DNA of 47,661 nucleotides, taken from contig JAAUUH010000011.1 of assembly GCA_012031145.1 (NCBI GenBank), positions 1 to 47,661 on the forward strand, in the 5' to 3' direction. Source of the stretch: Oscillatoriales cyanobacterium SM2_2_1. GTDB lineage: Bacteria; Cyanobacteriota; Cyanobacteriia; Pseudanabaenales; Pseudanabaenaceae. Both the position numbers and the translations under genes were made by a program. Each line of letters opens with the position of its first letter. Position 1 is the first letter of the stretch. The notes under the pieces are model-generated. The model was given only the letters and a program-made list of their open reading frames with translations. It made no database searches and was not told where the DNA came from. This document shows positions 18,774 to 28,577 of this stretch, piece after piece.

Positions 18774-18801
18774 TCTGTCGTAACTTATCTGTCGTAACTT
18801 A
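18774..18801 (+). repeat. Perfect 14-bp tandem repeat in the nirA-nrtA gap
   Basis: TCTGTCGTAACTTA occurs twice head to tail (18774-18787 and 18788-18801), just before the nrtA ribosome-binding site (GAGGAG near 18809). Role unknown. It may be a simple replication-slippage duplication. Confidence 0.8.
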
Positions 18802-18827
18802 ACTGTGCTGAGGAGATTTAAAAAACT

Positions 18828-20210
18828 ATGGATCCCATGAATCATAAAGGCAACCAAGAGCCCCATTCAAAGGTGTCGCGTCGTCATTTTCTTTGGACGG
18901 CTGGGGCGTCTACCCTAGGGGCCGTGGCCCTCAATGCCTGTGGCAGCGAGCCGCCGGCCAGCACTACGCCAACAGCGACCGAAACTCCTGCGGCTGTTGT
19001 TACCCCGGCGGTTACCCCAGGGACAACCCTCACACCCGAAGTCACCACTGCCAAGCTAGGATTTATTGCCCTGACCGATTCCTGTCCCCTAATCATCGCT
19101 AAGGTGAAGGGCTACTTCGAGAAATATGGCATGAAGGATGTGGAGGTGACCAAGCAGGCCTCCTGGGCAGTGACCCGGGACAACATCGTGCTGGGCTCTG
19201 GCGGTGGCGGCATCGATGGTGCCCATATCCTTACGCCCATGCCCTACTTGATTTCCGAGGGCATCGTCACCAACGGCAAGAAGGTACCGATGTTTATATT
19301 GGCGCGGCTGAACGTCAACGGACAGGGTATTTGCCTTTCCAAGGACTATGAAGGACAGGGCTTTACCACTGAGGCTACTGGACTAAAAGATGCGGTGGCT
19401 AAAAATAAGGCGGCGGGCAAGAGTCCCAAGGCGGCGGTGACCTTCCCCGGCGGCACCCATGACCTGTGGATGCGCTACTGGCTGTCCGCTAACGGCATTG
19501 AGCCAAACAAGGATATTGAGTTGATTGTGGTGCCCCCAGCGCAAATGATTGCTAACGTCAAAGCTGGCAACATGGATGCCTTCTGTGTCGGCGAGCCCTG
19601 GCCGCTGCAACTAGTGAATCAAAAGCTGGGTTACAATGCCCTAACCACGGGGGAATTCTGGAAAGATCATCCCGAGAAAGCCTTTGCCATGCGAGCTGAC
19701 TGGGTGGATAAGCACCCCAAGGCTGCCCAAGCGATGCTGATGGCGGTTCAAGAAGCCCAGATCTGGTGCGATGACCTCGCCAACGCCCAAGAACTGTGTG
19801 AAATCCTCTCCCAGCGGGAATGGGTCAACGCGCCAGTCAAAGACATCATTGACCGTACCAAGGGTAACTATGACTTTGGCGACGGCCGCAAGCTCGAAAA
19901 CAGTGACCTGCGCCAGACCTATTGGAACCGGGCTTCATCCTTTCCCTTTAAGAGTCATGACCTGTGGTTTGTAACTGAAGATATTCGCTGGGGCTATTTC
20001 CCCACTTCAACCGATGCGAAGGCTTTGGTAGAAAGGGTCAATCGTGAAGATATCTGGAAAGAAGCTGCCAAAGCTATAGGTCAAGCCGCAGCAATTCCGC
20101 CCAGTTCCTCTCGCGGTGTGGAAACCTTCTTTGATAAGGTAACTTTTGATCCAGAAAACCCTGAGGCCTATCTGAAATCATTGAAGTTGAAGTCGCTGAG
20201 GGAAGTCTAG
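18828..20210 (+). CDS. nrtA: Nitrate ABC transporter, substrate-binding lipoprotein NrtA
   Basis: NrtA binds nitrate and nitrite outside the plasma membrane and hands them to the NrtB channel. The N-terminus combines a twin-arginine-like motif (SRRHFLW, residues 17-23) with a hydrophobic run and lipobox ending at C38 (VALNAC), so the mature protein is a lipoprotein. A Thr/Pro-rich tether (residues 42-75) follows. The periplasmic domain shows KLGFIALTDSCPLIIAKVKGYFEKYGM, GGGIDGAHILTPMPY, FPGGTHDLWMRYWL and FCVGEPWPLQ, all typical of NrtA. The length of 460 residues is normal. The start at 18828 is preceded by GAGGAG, and nrtB begins 2 bases after its stop. Confidence 0.97.
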   Translation: MDPMNHKGNQEPHSKVSRRHFLWTAGASTLGAVALNACGSEPPASTTPTATETPAAVVTPAVTPGTTLTPEVTTAKLGFIALTDSCPLIIAKVKGYFEKYGMKDVEVTKQASWAVTRDNIVLGSGGGGIDGAHILTPMPYLISEGIVTNGKKVPMFILARLNVNGQGICLSKDYEGQGFTTEATGLKDAVAKNKAAGKSPKAAVTFPGGTHDLWMRYWLSANGIEPNKDIELIVVPPAQMIANVKAGNMDAFCVGEPWPLQLVNQKLGYNALTTGEFWKDHPEKAFAMRADWVDKHPKAAQAMLMAVQEAQIWCDDLANAQELCEILSQREWVNAPVKDIIDRTKGNYDFGDGRKLENSDLRQTYWNRASSFPFKSHDLWFVTEDIRWGYFPTSTDAKALVERVNREDIWKEAAKAIGQAAAIPPSSSRGVETFFDKVTFDPENPEAYLKSLKLKSLREV

Positions 20211-20212
20211 AG

Positions 20213-21106
20213 ATGTCTGTGAGTTCGGTTTCAAGAAAGTCAGGACTGCCTTTTGATCCGATGGGATTGATTCAAAGGAATCTGCCGCAGATAATGCCGG
20301 TTGTGATCTCCATTACTGCCTTTCTCTTGGTTTGGCAGGTGATCTGTGCGTCGCCGGTTTCTCCGATTCCGGCTCCGCTGCGGATTGTCAGTGATTCCCA
20401 GTTGCTGATTACACGACCGTTTTTCGTGAAAAGTGATGGGGTGAAAGCTGCATTTGCCCAGGCTGGGAAAAGTGAGATCTATGATCAGATGCCCAATCAG
20501 GGTCTGGGCTGGCAGGTGCTGACCAGCTTGCGGCGGGTGCTGACAGGCTATAGCTTTTCGGCAATCGCGGGAGTGGGTATTGGGTTGCTCATGGGCAGCA
20601 GCTTGGTGGTCTATCGGGGCTTGGATCCGATCATTCAGGTGATGCGCACCGTGCCGCCCCTAGCGTGGCTCCCGATCGCCCTTGCGGGGTTGAAGCAAGC
20701 CGAACCTTCGACGATTTTTCTGATTTTCATCACCGCCATCTGGCCGATTTTGATCAACACCGCGGTGGGCGTACAGCAAGTGCCCCAAGATTACCGCAAT
20801 GTGGCCCGGGTGCTACGGCTCAACCGATTTGAATATTTTTGGACGATTCTGCTGCCGTCAGCAGCCCCCTATATTTTTACGGGGTTGCGGATCGCCGTGG
20901 GCTTGTCTTGGCTGGCGATTGTGGCAGCGGAGATGATTCAAGGAGGTGTGGGCATTGGCTCCTTTATTTGGGATACCTACAATAGCGCCCGGGAAACCGG
21001 TATTTCCGACATTATCGTGGCGCTGGTCTATGTGGGGATTGTGGGGCTAGTCCTCGATAAGTTGGTCTATCTCATCGGTCACTTTGCAGTGCAGTCAGAT
21101 AAATAG
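20213..21106 (+). CDS. nrtB: Nitrate ABC transporter, permease NrtB
   Basis: NrtB is the channel subunit of the nitrate importer, with about six membrane helices and 297 residues. Hydrophobic segments begin at residues 29, 117, 140, 180, 238 and 265. The permease coupling motif is visible around VARVLRLNRFEYFWTILLPSAAP, the EAA-like loop that contacts the ATPases. TVPPLAWLPIALAGL and FIWDTYNSARETGISDIIVA are typical. The ATG at 20213 follows the nrtA stop by 2 bases, with GGGAAG upstream. The ATPase gene starts within 12 bases of its stop. Confidence 0.96.
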   Translation: MSVSSVSRKSGLPFDPMGLIQRNLPQIMPVVISITAFLLVWQVICASPVSPIPAPLRIVSDSQLLITRPFFVKSDGVKAAFAQAGKSEIYDQMPNQGLGWQVLTSLRRVLTGYSFSAIAGVGIGLLMGSSLVVYRGLDPIIQVMRTVPPLAWLPIALAGLKQAEPSTIFLIFITAIWPILINTAVGVQQVPQDYRNVARVLRLNRFEYFWTILLPSAAPYIFTGLRIAVGLSWLAIVAAEMIQGGVGIGSFIWDTYNSARETGISDIIVALVYVGIVGLVLDKLVYLIGHFAVQSDK

Positions 21107-21117
21107 GGGTATTGGGT

Positions 21118-21956
21118 ATGAGCACTGCGGATCTCCAGGCAATTGAAGGGCGATCGCCCGTAATCGAACCCTTTCTGTCCCTGAAACAGGTGGGTAAAGT
21201 CTACGAAACGCCCCGTGGACCCTTCACTGTCCTAGAGGACATCAGTCTAGAGGTAGGGGAAGGGGAATTTGTTTGCATCATTGGTCACTCTGGGTGCGGC
21301 AAATCTACCCTACTCAACATGGTAGCGGGGTTCACTAAGCCCACTAGCGGTGAAATACTGCTCCAGTCAAAAAAGGTGACCCGTCCCGGGCCCGACCGGA
21401 TGGTGGTGTTTCAAAATTACTCCCTCCTGCCGTGGCTCACGGCTTTGGGAAATGTGGCGCTGGCCATCAGGTCAGTCTATCCGGAACTGTCCCGCTCGGA
21501 GCGTCACAAAATTGCCATGGAGCATCTAGAGTTGGTTGGTTTAGCCGACGCGGCCCACAAGAAACCCCAACGGCTCTCCGGTGGGATGCGTCAGCGGGTA
21601 TCCATCGCCCGAGCCCTGTCAATTCGCCCGCAAGTGCTGATTCTCGACGAACCCTTTGGGGCATTGGATGTCCTGACTCGGGAGGAGTTGCAAGAAGAGT
21701 TGCTGCACATCTGGCGGGAGCATCGGGTGACGGTGCTGATGATTACCCACGAAATTGATGAGGCGATTTTTTAAGCGATCGCATCGTGATGATGACCAAC
21801 GGGCCGGCCGCGACCATTGGCGAAATTGTTGATGTCCCCTTTGCTCGCCCCCGCGATCGCGCCGCCATCGACGAAGATCCCCGCTATTTCGCCCTACGCA
21901 ACCGAGCCCTTGATTTTCTGTACCACCGTTTTGCCCTGTCCTCCGACGCGGAGTAA
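21118..21956 (+). CDS. nrtD: Nitrate ABC transporter, ATP-binding subunit NrtD (frameshifted)
   Basis: This is the short ATPase of the nitrate importer. It carries a Walker A (GHSGCGKST), the signature LSGGMRQRVSIARAL, and the Walker [12 protein letters not shown]. The open frame ends at 21774 in DEAIF, but the next frame continues at once with LSDRIVMMTNGPAATIG and ends ALDFLYHRFALSSDAE at 21956. One extra T in the T6 run at 21767-21772 would give DEAIFLSDRIVMM and a full-length protein of about 279 residues. TTG 21112 is also open, but ATG 21118 is preferred. In other cyanobacteria the order is nrtC then nrtD. Here the short ATPase comes first. The shift may be a sequence error, decay, or slippage on U6. 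Confidence 0.92.
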
Positions 21957-21961
21957 TACCC

Positions 21962-23890
21962 ATGTCTTTACCGGCATTCTTAGAAATTGACCATGTGGAT
22001 CGGATGTTTCCTACGCCCCAAGGAACCTATGTGGCGCTTAAGGATGTGCATCTGCGGATCGCCAAGGGAGAATTCATCTCGGTGATTGGCCACTCCGGCT
22101 GCGGCAAGTCCACCTTGCTGAATATTGTGGCGGGCTTGGATCGGGCTTCAGCGGGGGGGATCGTTCTCCAGGGGCGGGAGGTGCGAGATCCTGGCCCCGA
22201 CCGGATGGTGGTGTTTCAAAACCACTCCCTCCTGCCATGGCTGACGGTGCGTCAAAACATTGCCCTTGGGGTCAATCGGGTACTGAAACACCTTTCCAAG
22301 CAGGAGCGTCGCCAAGTTGTAGCTGATCATATCGCCATGGTAGGGCTGACGGCGGCGGCGGATAAGTATCCCCGGGAAATTTCCGGTGGGATGAAACAAC
22401 GGGTGGGGATCGCCCGGGCTTTGGCGATTCGCCCGGAGTTGTTGCTGCTAGATGAACCCTTTGGGGCCCTTGATGCCCTGACCCGGGGGCGGTTGCAAGA
22501 GCAATTAATGGAAATCTGCAATCGCTATGAAATTTCGGCCATGATGGTGACCCATGATGTGGATGAGGCGCTGCTGTTGGCTGATCGCGTGATCATGATG
22601 ACCAATGGCCCCTCGGCACACATTGGGCAAATTTTGGCTGTGCCCCTACCCCGACCGCGATCGCGGATGGAGGTGATCCACGACCCCAACTACTATCGGC
22701 TGCGGGGGGAACTGGTGGAATTTCTCAACCACCAAAAGTTTCTGAAGAAAGAACGGGCAAAGGTGCAAAAGGCGGCGGTTATTTCCCGGGGCAGCATTGA
22801 GAAAAGCAATCTCACCTTGGGTTTTATTCCCCTTAGTGACTGTGCACCCTTAGTAGTCGCTGTGGAAAAGGGTTTTTTTGCCAAGCATGGCTTGGATGTC
22901 ACCCTGACGCGGGAGCCCAGTTGGAGTGCGATCGCCGATGGAATGCGGGAAGGGCAACTGGATGCAGCCCAGATGGTGACCGGGATGCCCCTATCTCTCA
23001 CCCTAGGCGCAGACAATCATCCGCCGCTGCCCATGCAGGTATCCATGACCCTCAGCCGCAACGGCAACGCCATCACCCTCTCCCGTCGTCTGTATGATCA
23101 GGGGGTGACCGATCTGAGCACTCTTCGCCTTTATCTTCAAACTTTAGATCGGAAACGACTGCCCACCATGGGTGTAGTCCATGCGGCTTCCATGCACAAT
23201 TTCTTGCTGCGCCATTGGCTGTCTTCCGGTGGTATCCAGCCCGATCGCGATGTGGAACTGATGGTCATTCCCCCGCCCCAAATGCTGGCGAATCTCACCA
23301 GCGGTGGTATCCTCGGTTATTGTGTTGGTGAACCCTGGAACATGCGGGCGGTTCAAGAGCGGCTGGGTTTTGTGGTGATCGCCACTATGGATTTGTGGTC
23401 AGGACATATCGAAAAGGTTCTGGGGGTGCGACAGGAGTGGGCCGAGCAATACCCCAATACCTATCTGGCCCTAACCAAGGCACTCCTCGAAGCATGCCTC
23501 TACTGCGAAAGCTTTGAGCACCGGGATGAAATCGCCGCCACCCTGGCTGGCAGCCGCTATCTCAATGCTGATAGCCAGTTTATTCGCCCCGGCTTGGCAG
23601 GGCCCTACGACCTTGGTACCGGTAAGACCCTTTACCGCAAGGAATTTTGCCGTTTTGACCACAACACGCCCCACTACAGTGAACACCTGTGGGTGCTGGC
23701 GCAAATGGTGCGATGGCACATTGTACCCCTTCCCTCCAACTACGATGCCCTGTTGCGGCAGATGTTGTCCCTCTCGGTTTATCAGCGGGCCGTTGCTGAA
23801 CTTGACCTGCCTCCCTGTAGTGATTCGATGACCCCCATCACCCTTTGGGATGGAACCACCTTTGACCCCACCCTACCCCTATCGGCTTGA
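21962..23890 (+). CDS. nrtC: Nitrate ABC transporter, ATPase with fused NrtA-like regulatory domain NrtC
   Basis: NrtC is the second ATPase of the nitrate importer. Residues 1-250 form the ABC domain: Walker [10 protein letters not shown], signature [16 protein letters not shown], Walker [16 protein letters not shown] and the His switch THDVDE. After a linker near residue 265, residues 275-642 are homologous to NrtA ([48 protein letters not shown]). In characterised strains this domain mediates ammonium-induced inhibition of uptake. The 642-residue length is standard. The gene starts five bases after the corrected nrtD and is followed by narB 8 bases after its stop. No defect is visible. Confidence 0.96.
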   Translation: MSLPAFLEIDHVDRMFPTPQGTYVALKDVHLRIAKGEFISVIGHSGCGKSTLLNIVAGLDRASAGGIVLQGREVRDPGPDRMVVFQNHSLLPWLTVRQNIALGVNRVLKHLSKQERRQVVADHIAMVGLTAAADKYPREISGGMKQRVGIARALAIRPELLLLDEPFGALDALTRGRLQEQLMEICNRYEISAMMVTHDVDEALLLADRVIMMTNGPSAHIGQILAVPLPRPRSRMEVIHDPNYYRLRGELVEFLNHQKFLKKERAKVQKAAVISRGSIEKSNLTLGFIPLSDCAPLVVAVEKGFFAKHGLDVTLTREPSWSAIADGMREGQLDAAQMVTGMPLSLTLGADNHPPLPMQVSMTLSRNGNAITLSRRLYDQGVTDLSTLRLYLQTLDRKRLPTMGVVHAASMHNFLLRHWLSSGGIQPDRDVELMVIPPPQMLANLTSGGILGYCVGEPWNMRAVQERLGFVVIATMDLWSGHIEKVLGVRQEWAEQYPNTYLALTKALLEACLYCESFEHRDEIAATLAGSRYLNADSQFIRPGLAGPYDLGTGKTLYRKEFCRFDHNTPHYSEHLWVLAQMVRWHIVPLPSNYDALLRQMLSLSVYQRAVAELDLPPCSDSMTPITLWDGTTFDPTLPLSA

Positions 23891-23898
23891 GTCTCCCT

Positions 23899-26043
23899 AT
23901 GCCCGCGACCGTTAAAACCCTCTGCCCCTACTGCGGGGTTGGCTGTGGCTTGGAACTGGTTCAGCAAAAAGTGCGGGGCGATCGCCAGCATCCCTCCAGT
24001 CAAGGCATGATCTGTGTTAAGGGCGGCACAATCATGGAATCGGTGACCCGGGATCGGCTGCTCTATCCCATGATGCGGGACTCCTTAGAGGGTGAGTTTC
24101 AGCGTGTTTCCTGGGATCAGGCCCTAGATCGGATCGTGGAACGGATTCAGGTCGTGCGATCGCACCATGGAGCAGACGGCATTTGCGTCTATGGTTCCGG
24201 GCAATTCCAAACCGAAGACTACTACGTCGCCCAGAAACTACTTAAGGGCTGCCTTGGCACCAATAACTTTGATGCCAATTCCCGTCTGTGCATGTCCTCA
24301 GCCGTGTCGGGTTACATTGCCAGCTTTGGTTCCGACGGGCCACCCTGCTGCTACGACGATCTAGAAGCCACTAACCTAGCCGTAATTGTGGGCAGCAACA
24401 CCGCAGAGTGCCATCCCATTATTTTTAATCGTCTTCGCAAGCACCACAAAAGCCGCGATGATGTGCGCCTGATTGTCATCGATCCTCGCTACACCCCCAC
24501 CGCCGAGGCCGCTGACCTTCACTTGGCGATCGCCCCCGGCAGTGACATAGCCCTCTTCCACGGCATTGCCCACCTGCTGCACCAATGGCAAGCCCTTGAC
24601 CACGCCTTTATTGCCCAGCATACCCAGGGTTGGGCAGACCTTTTGACCATCCTTCAAGCCTATCCCCCCCCACACGTCGCCAATTTATGTCAGATCAGCA
24701 CTGACGACCTCCACACCGCCGCCCGCTGGTGGCAAGAATCCGACCGCGTCCTTTCTCTCTGGTCTATGGGCATCAACCAATCGGTGCAGGGGACTGCCAA
24801 GGTTCAGAGTCTGATCAACCTCCACCTCATGACGGGGCAAATCGGTAAAGATGGGGCCGGGCCCTTTTCCCTCACCGGACAGCCCAATGCCATGGGGGGG
24901 CGTGAAGCCGGAGGATTGGCCCACCTCCTCCCCGGATACCGTCTGGTGAGTAATTCTGAGCATCGCGCCGAGGTAGAACAATTTTGGGGGCTGCCCCCCG
25001 GAGCCATCTCTTCCCAACCCGGGCACGCCATTTGGGACATGATTCGCGCCCTAGAACAGGATCAGGTCGGACTATTCTGGATAGCCGCCACCAATCCCGC
25101 CGTCAGCTTACCCGACCTAGATCGGGTTAACCGGGCTCTTCGCCGATCGCCCCTTACGGTCTATCAAGAAGCCTATCACCCCACCGAAACCACCGCCTTT
25201 GCCCATATCCTTTTGCCTGCGACCCAGTGGAGCGAAAAAACCGGCGTCATGACTAATTCCGAACGAGTTGTTACCCTCTGCCCTGCCTTTCAACCGCCCC
25301 TCGGCGAAGCCCGGGATGACTGGCAAATTTTTGCCGAAGTGGGAAAACGGCTGGGATATGCCGACTTTTTTCCGTTCCAAAACAGCAGCGATGTCTATGC
25401 CGAATTTGCCCGACTCACCCATGGTCGCCCCTGTGACCAAAGCGGTATTTCCCACCATGCCCTAACCGATCGCCCCATCCAATGGCCCTGTCCCGCTGGC
25501 ACTGCACCCCGCAGCCATGGTCTCCGCCTGTACCGGGATCACCAGTTCCCTACCCCCGATCGCCGCGCCCGCTTTGGCCTCGCCCACCATCACGGACTCC
25601 ATGAGCCACCCAACTCCGAATATCCCCTCATTGCCACCACCGGCCGCCTCTATGGTCACTGGCACACCATGACCCGCACTGGTCGCATTGCCAAAATCCA
25701 AAAAATGCACCCGGAGCCATTGCTGGAAATCCATCCCCGTGCCGCCGCCGCCCGCCAAATTAACGATGGCGATCGCGTCGAAATCCGTTCCCGCCGTGGC
25801 AAAATCATCCTCCCTGCCAAAGTCACTAAGGCGATCTCTCCCCAAGTTGTGTTTGTCCCTATGCACTGGGGTGCACTGTGGGCCGATAATGCCGCCGCCA
25901 ACGCCCTCACCGATCCCGCCGCCTGTCCCATCTCTAAGCAACCAGAACTTAAAGCCTGTGCTGTACAGGTCACAAACATATCTTTAATTCCTGCCCGATG
26001 CAGCGGAGAAGTTGTGGCTAGTCACGCAGATAGCCAGGAATAA
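23899..26043 (+). CDS. narB: Ferredoxin-nitrate reductase
   Basis: NarB reduces nitrate to nitrite in the cytoplasm using ferredoxin, a 4Fe-4S cluster and Mo-bis-MGD. The cluster cysteines are C9, C12 and C16 (LCPYCGVGC) and C39 (MICVKGG). Molybdopterin-domain motifs follow: [37 protein letters not shown] and [13 protein letters not shown]. The dinucleotide-binding C-terminal domain has [15 protein letters not shown] and [14 protein letters not shown]. The length of 714 residues is normal. A TTG frame opens at 23887, overlapping the nrtC end, but ATG 23899 ([13 protein letters not shown]) matches family starts. It closes the nitrate operon. Confidence 0.97.
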   Translation: MPATVKTLCPYCGVGCGLELVQQKVRGDRQHPSSQGMICVKGGTIMESVTRDRLLYPMMRDSLEGEFQRVSWDQALDRIVERIQVVRSHHGADGICVYGSGQFQTEDYYVAQKLLKGCLGTNNFDANSRLCMSSAVSGYIASFGSDGPPCCYDDLEATNLAVIVGSNTAECHPIIFNRLRKHHKSRDDVRLIVIDPRYTPTAEAADLHLAIAPGSDIALFHGIAHLLHQWQALDHAFIAQHTQGWADLLTILQAYPPPHVANLCQISTDDLHTAARWWQESDRVLSLWSMGINQSVQGTAKVQSLINLHLMTGQIGKDGAGPFSLTGQPNAMGGREAGGLAHLLPGYRLVSNSEHRAEVEQFWGLPPGAISSQPGHAIWDMIRALEQDQVGLFWIAATNPAVSLPDLDRVNRALRRSPLTVYQEAYHPTETTAFAHILLPATQWSEKTGVMTNSERVVTLCPAFQPPLGEARDDWQIFAEVGKRLGYADFFPFQNSSDVYAEFARLTHGRPCDQSGISHHALTDRPIQWPCPAGTAPRSHGLRLYRDHQFPTPDRRARFGLAHHHGLHEPPNSEYPLIATTGRLYGHWHTMTRTGRIAKIQKMHPEPLLEIHPRAAAARQINDGDRVEIRSRRGKIILPAKVTKAISPQVVFVPMHWGALWADNAAANALTDPAACPISKQPELKACAVQVTNISLIPARCSGEVVASHADSQE

Positions 26044-26445
26044 TGCTCCGGGAAATCGATAACGCTCCCGATTGTTCCCTGAGTTCCCGCGAAACTAGAT
26101 GGGCTAGGAATGCTAGTGAATGGTTGAAAATTTGATCGCACTTCAAAGTTTTGGCTTCCAATTCACCAACCTTTTGCAAGTTTTTGTAACCCTAAAGTCA
26201 TCCCAGAAACTTCACCAGATCGTAGCGCCTAGTTCAACACCCAGACATGTCATACTGAGCAGAAAAAACACAAAAGAGTGGCATTTTTTGCTCTATTGAC
26301 ACCTCAGGAGTTATCCCCATGAGTCTATCTAGTTCTATCAACCGCTCCGTGGCAATTTTATGTTGTTGGGATCGAAACTCTGCTACAGTAGATATCGAAA
26401 TTATTTGATTTGCCTAGGATTTGCCCAAAACTGCCCGTGCTGGGT
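26044..26445. other. Intergenic region narB to nitroreductase
   Basis: This 402-base gap separates the convergent narB and nitroreductase genes. It is AT-richer than its surroundings. It contains a short ORF with a good ribosome-binding site (listed separately at 26319-26408). I see no strong terminator hairpin, tRNA or NtcA palindrome in it. Confidence 0.4.
26319..26408 (+). CDS. Small hypothetical ORF (29 aa) with good ribosome-binding site
   Basis: ATG 26319 opens a 29-codon frame ending in TGA (starts MSLSSSINRSVAIL, ends TVDIEII). AGGAG lies 9 bases upstream. It has two adjacent cysteines (CCW) but no clear membrane helix. I do not recognise it. It sits on the plus strand after narB and could be part of that transcript, a separate small gene, or chance. 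Confidence 0.35.
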   Translation: MSLSSSINRSVAILCCWDRNSATVDIEII

Positions 26446-27084
26446 TTAGATGTATTGCACCAGTTCTTCGGTGGCGAACCGCACCTTGGCTACAGTGGCG
26501 TATTTGTCTTCGGGCGATCGATAACCCGCTGGACAGACAACTACGGAAGAATAGCCCAATTCAGGTAGTCCCAGGATTTCATCATATTTCATGGGGATAA
26601 ACCCTTCCATGGGGCAGGTGTCAACCTGCAATAAAGCCGCCGCTACCATAAACTGACTCAGGGCAATATACACCTGCTTGGTAGCCCAAGCATCTAGGGG
26701 TGCAGGGGGATGCTCCAGAAACCCCTTCATGACATTGTTATAACCTTGCAGCGATTCAAGGGGAACGTTTCGCACCTCCGCCATCCGGGCAACAAGACGA
26801 TCCGCATCTGCCGCCGTTATGTTTTTTTTGATTGCAAAGACCACTACATGGGAAGCATCAACCACTTGGGACTGGTTCCATGAATGGGGAAGTAACTGTT
26901 GCTTTAACGCTAGGTCACGAACCACAAAAAACTTCCATGGCTGCAAGCCAAAGGAGGACGGTGCCAGAACCAAAGATTGCTCTAGTACCTGCCAGACATC
27001 ATCAGGAATAACACGGCTGGCGTCAAACTTCTTAACCGCATACCGCCATTGCAGGGCTTCTAAAACCTGAGTTTGTACACTCAT
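26446..27084 (-). CDS. NAD(P)H-dependent nitroreductase family protein
   Basis: This FMN-binding oxidoreductase of 212 residues belongs to the nitroreductase superfamily (NfsB/DrgA-like), which reduces quinones and nitro compounds with NAD(P)H. Visible motifs are the N-terminal RYAVKKFD FMN-phosphate loop, the APSSFGLQPWKFFVV region and MEGFIPMKYDEILGL. The C-terminal VVVCPAGYRSPEDKYATVAKVRF is also typical. The start ATG 27084 (MSVQTQVLEAL) is standard. It is the last gene of a minus-strand trio with a Rieske oxygenase (30-base gap) and a VOC protein. Its physiological substrate cannot be read from sequence. Confidence 0.9.
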   Translation of the reverse strand: MSVQTQVLEALQWRYAVKKFDASRVIPDDVWQVLEQSLVLAPSSFGLQPWKFFVVRDLALKQQLLPHSWNQSQVVDASHVVVFAIKKNITAADADRLVARMAEVRNVPLESLQGYNNVMKGFLEHPPAPLDAWATKQVYIALSQFMVAAALLQVDTCPMEGFIPMKYDEILGLPELGYSSVVVCPAGYRSPEDKYATVAKVRFATEELVQYI

Positions 27085-27114
27085 TTCTCTATTCCTGAAA
27101 ACATTGGGAATATA

Positions 27115-28533
27115 TTAGCGCTTCGGTTCCCGATTTCGGGCCGGAGTTTCCTCGCCACGATAGAATTTTTGCTCGAATCGTCCCAGTTGCCACCAAAGGA
27201 AAGCACTAAAGGCAGGGGCGATCGCCCCCAAAGCCCATAGCTCTAACCCTGCGCCAGCAGCTAAACTGCCAAACCCCAAACAGGCAAGCAAAACGCGCGA
27301 TCGCCCAATCCACATCAACGCCCGCCGACAACTAGCACAGTGCTTAGTATGGGAATGATACCGTTCTAAAAGCTGCACACGGGATAGGGCTGGCGACAAA
27401 TCGCGTCCAGCAAAGGGATGGGACTGAAATTTTTGCAGCCAACGGTGCAGTTCCAGGACAAATAAATCAGCCCGGGTTGGCAAAAAATAGGTCTGAGCCG
27501 GATGGTTTACCCCCCCGTCGTCAGCAAAATATCGCTCCTGATGGTGCAGAAAAATCTGGTCGTCTTCAAGAATGGCGTTTTGCCCCACATGTCCCCACCA
27601 CCGAGGCGTCAAGCCAAAGATTAGTTTGGGCAGGGATGAATTAAACCGGAAGGGGAACCGAGCAAACAGGCGACATTGTCCCGGTCGGATCGGCGTGGCA
27701 TACACCACGGTCATCGTTCGTCCAAATTGCGGCGATGTCAGATCATGCCACATCAAATTGGGCGCAATGAACATGGTATCCTGCCGCCCCAACTTACCCC
27801 GCCGGGGACCCTCTGCCCATACTCCCGAGAAGCCCTGCTTTCCCGTCGCTGCTAGCGCTAGGTTCACTGGCGCGGCATTGGCGCGATTTCCCACCGAGCG
27901 GTGATGGGTAAAGGGCAAATGACTGGAATCCAGAACATTTTCTAGCAACGTGAAAGCGTCGTAGGGCAAATCGCGAAAGGTGTCAATGCACACCCATCCA
28001 TCGGGCTGCTCCGCCATGGGCGAAATTACCGGAGTAGGTGTCTTGCCTGCCCGATCGCCTGTGCCGGGGTAAACAAACAGCAAACCCTGGGCCACTGTTG
28101 CTGGATAGGAGCGCGCACAGGCCCGTGGCGAGTTGTGGGCCGTGCCCTCGGGTTCCTGTTGCGGAATAACTTGGCAATCTCCCTGTCCGGCAAAGGCCCA
28201 GCCATGGTAGGGGCATTCTAGCAATCCTTGCCCATTAATCCGTCCCTCCGAGAGTCGTGCCAGTCGATGGGGACAGCGATCGCCAAAAACCCGCCACTGG
28301 CTGGCCTGTCGATCCCACCAAATCACCAAATCCTTCTCGAGTAAAGTAAATGCTGTCGGCTTGCCTTGATCCAGATCGGCGACGAAGGCCACGGGATACC
28401 AAGCCTCTAGGGGGTCAAACCGCTCTGGATCGTCTCCACCTGCCGTCAGGAGCGGTGTCGGTGACGTTACATCACAGGGTGGATCCGATAAACTGACGGC
28501 TCGATCTGCGTCACTAGGAAATGGGGGAGTCAT
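27115..28533 (-). CDS. Rieske non-haem iron oxygenase, PaO/Tic55-like
   Basis: This 472-residue protein resembles the family of pheophorbide a oxygenase, Tic55 and chlorophyllide a oxygenase. The Rieske 2Fe-2S ligands are C87, H89, C107 and H110 (CPHRL, CPYHGW). The mononuclear iron site is NVLDSSHLPFTHH, with D202, H205 and H210. Near the C-terminus, HTKHCASCRRAL carries the CxxC characteristic of the plant PaO group, followed by two hydrophobic helices that anchor the protein in a membrane. The start ATG 28533 precedes an uninformative Pro/Ser-rich 40 residues. In plants such enzymes open chlorophyll rings or hydroxylate catabolites. The substrate of the cyanobacterial ones is unknown. The neighbours are a nitroreductase and a VOC protein, probably one operon. 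Confidence 0.9.
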   Translation of the reverse strand: MTPPFPSDADRAVSLSDPPCDVTSPTPLLTAGGDDPERFDPLEAWYPVAFVADLDQGKPTAFTLLEKDLVIWWDRQASQWRVFGDRCPHRLARLSEGRINGQGLLECPYHGWAFAGQGDCQVIPQQEPEGTAHNSPRACARSYPATVAQGLLFVYPGTGDRAGKTPTPVISPMAEQPDGWVCIDTFRDLPYDAFTLLENVLDSSHLPFTHHRSVGNRANAAPVNLALAATGKQGFSGVWAEGPRRGKLGRQDTMFIAPNLMWHDLTSPQFGRTMTVVYATPIRPGQCRLFARFPFRFNSSLPKLIFGLTPRWWGHVGQNAILEDDQIFLHHQERYFADDGGVNHPAQTYFLPTRADLFVLELHRWLQKFQSHPFAGRDLSPALSRVQLLERYHSHTKHCASCRRALMWIGRSRVLLACLGFGSLAAGAGLELWALGAIAPAFSAFLWWQLGRFEQKFYRGEETPARNREPKR

Positions 28534-28577
28534 AACAAGGCCGGTTAAGAATGAAAATCTTAATAAACTTTAACATC

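Noticed and set aside
25462-25941. Minus-strand 159-codon ORF opposite narB
   Set aside because: Gly-rich shadow frame within the NarB coding region.
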